Positions 63,472 through 64,000 of a stretch of DNA of 64,000 nucleotides are shown one piece after another. Numbering within the stretch: position 1 is the stretch's first letter; every line of letters starts with the position of its first letter. The translations under genes and the position numbers were made by a program. The notes beneath the pieces were generated by a model that saw nothing but the letters and a program-made list of their open reading frames with translations, was not told the origin of the DNA and did no database searches. Origin of the DNA: Candidatus Microthrix parvicella Bio17-1 (GTDB lineage: Bacteria > Actinomycetota > Acidimicrobiia > Acidimicrobiales > Microtrichaceae); assembly GCF_000299415.1 (NCBI RefSeq), contig NZ_AMPG01000001.1, forward strand, positions 1,364,001 to 1,428,000, given 5' to 3'.

Positions 63472-64000
63472 GTTGCCTCAACGCCATCGTTCAGCATCCG
63501 TCGATCCTCGACTTGGGGTTGACGCCCGGTACGAAGTGGCGACAATTCGGCATCGACCAGCAACGAACTGCGGCGCCCGCTGATCAGGCGCTCATGACGA
63601 CCCCCCCAGCCTCGCAGCTCAGCATCTCCGGCCCGAGAGGATTCGAAATCGGCCCAAGTCTCCCAGGTGTCGAATCCCCAGAGCATCAGACACTCGCTGT
63701 CGTCGCCCATCGCTGTCGAGAGGGCAAGCGCCAACGAGAGCCCCTGGCGCCCGTAGTGCTCCACCAACTCGCGGAGCGCCTCGATCATTTCTGCGCTACG
63801 ACCAACCGGACATCGCCACCACTCGTGAAGGTACCCGCCGGCCGACCACCCGTTCCGCAAATGGGCCTCAATCCCGGGCGACCATTCGGGTGCGACGGCG
63901 ATGCGGTCGAATCCCCCGTGGCGAAACTTGGCAGCAGCCTCCCACCACCGGACCAGATTTGGGTCCTGATGACTCGGCCCCACCAGTTCGTGGCCGAAGT
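63468..64000 (-). CDS. Hypothetical protein, coupled to rsmG; probably starts beyond the window
   Basis: 171 residues are read from the first internal GTG at 63983, but the frame remains open to the window end (FGHEL precedes the GTG), so the true start may lie outside. Sequence such as LVGPSHQDPNLVRWWEAAA, then FRHGGFDRIAVAPEWSPG and LMLWGFDTWETWADFESS, is Trp-rich and shows no family I can name. It overlaps rsmG by four bases and is therefore probably co-translated with it. Nothing in it suggests a rRNA role. Confidence 0.55.
   Translation of the reverse strand, partial: FGHELVGPSHQDPNLVRWWEAAAKFRHGGFDRIAVAPEWSPGIEAHLRNGWSAGGYLHEWWRCPVGRSAEMIEALRELVEHYGRQGLSLALALSTAMGDDSECLMLWGFDTWETWADFESSRAGDAELRGWGGRHERLISGRRSSLLVDAELSPLRTGRQPQVEDRRMLNDGVEAT

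Overview
The window is high-GC DNA, densely coded on both strands, with many GTG starts and actinobacterial gene content: a chromosomal purD and purA, a stand-alone LigD-type polymerase, several acyl-CoA dehydrogenases, a ferritin-like AurF-family oxygenase, and secreted proteins with Gram-positive style signal peptides and lipoboxes. It most resembles an actinobacterium, perhaps of the Acidimicrobiia (for example a Microthrix- or Ilumatobacter-like organism). That placement is an inference from gene content and cannot be fixed without a search. I see no tRNA, rRNA, CRISPR array or prophage.

Layout. 1-13.9 kb is mostly core metabolism and maintenance: purD (partial), an M20 amidohydrolase, a flavin/PPOX protein, a secreted protein, purA, a GtrA-glycosyltransferase fusion, a PhoD phosphatase, ClpB, a 5'-3' exonuclease and an AurF-like diiron protein. 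13.9-18.4 kb holds a branched-chain amino-acid type ABC permease fused into one chain, its binding protein, and a divergent LigD-like polymerase.

18.5-38.1 kb is an accessory cell-surface island and the most interesting part of the window. A methyltransferase and a two-domain GT2/CDP-glycerol glycerophosphotransferase lie on the minus strand at the left edge. Paralogues of both lie on the plus strand at the right edge, so the flanks mirror each other. Between them sit a frameshifted TylF-type methyltransferase, an acyltransferase, another glycosyltransferase and four tandem secreted proteins. These four look like lectin-type beta-propellers and form a family I cannot name. An IS1380-family element with clear terminal inverted repeats sits between the third and fourth copies. 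Next to the right flank is a large secreted protein joining a nuclease-like domain, lamin-tail-like domains and seven FG-GAP repeats. Together they suggest synthesis and decoration of a teichoic-acid-like surface polymer plus secreted proteins that could bind it.

38.1-46.9 kb carries a membrane-anchored osmoprotectant-binding-like protein, a GT-C-like membrane protein, two EamA exporters, argS and a sulfatase. 46.9-49.8 kb holds a translationally coupled pair, a P-loop ATPase and a TPR protein with nearly identical 141-bp repeats, of unknown role. It is followed by a ParA-like ATPase, an MgtE-like transporter, a secreted protein, a membrane-anchored DEDDh exonuclease and three acyl-CoA dehydrogenases. 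The right end has a 1076-residue acidic Glu-Pro repeat protein with a C-terminal membrane anchor, a small lipoprotein followed by a decayed copy of itself, rsmG and one further partial gene.
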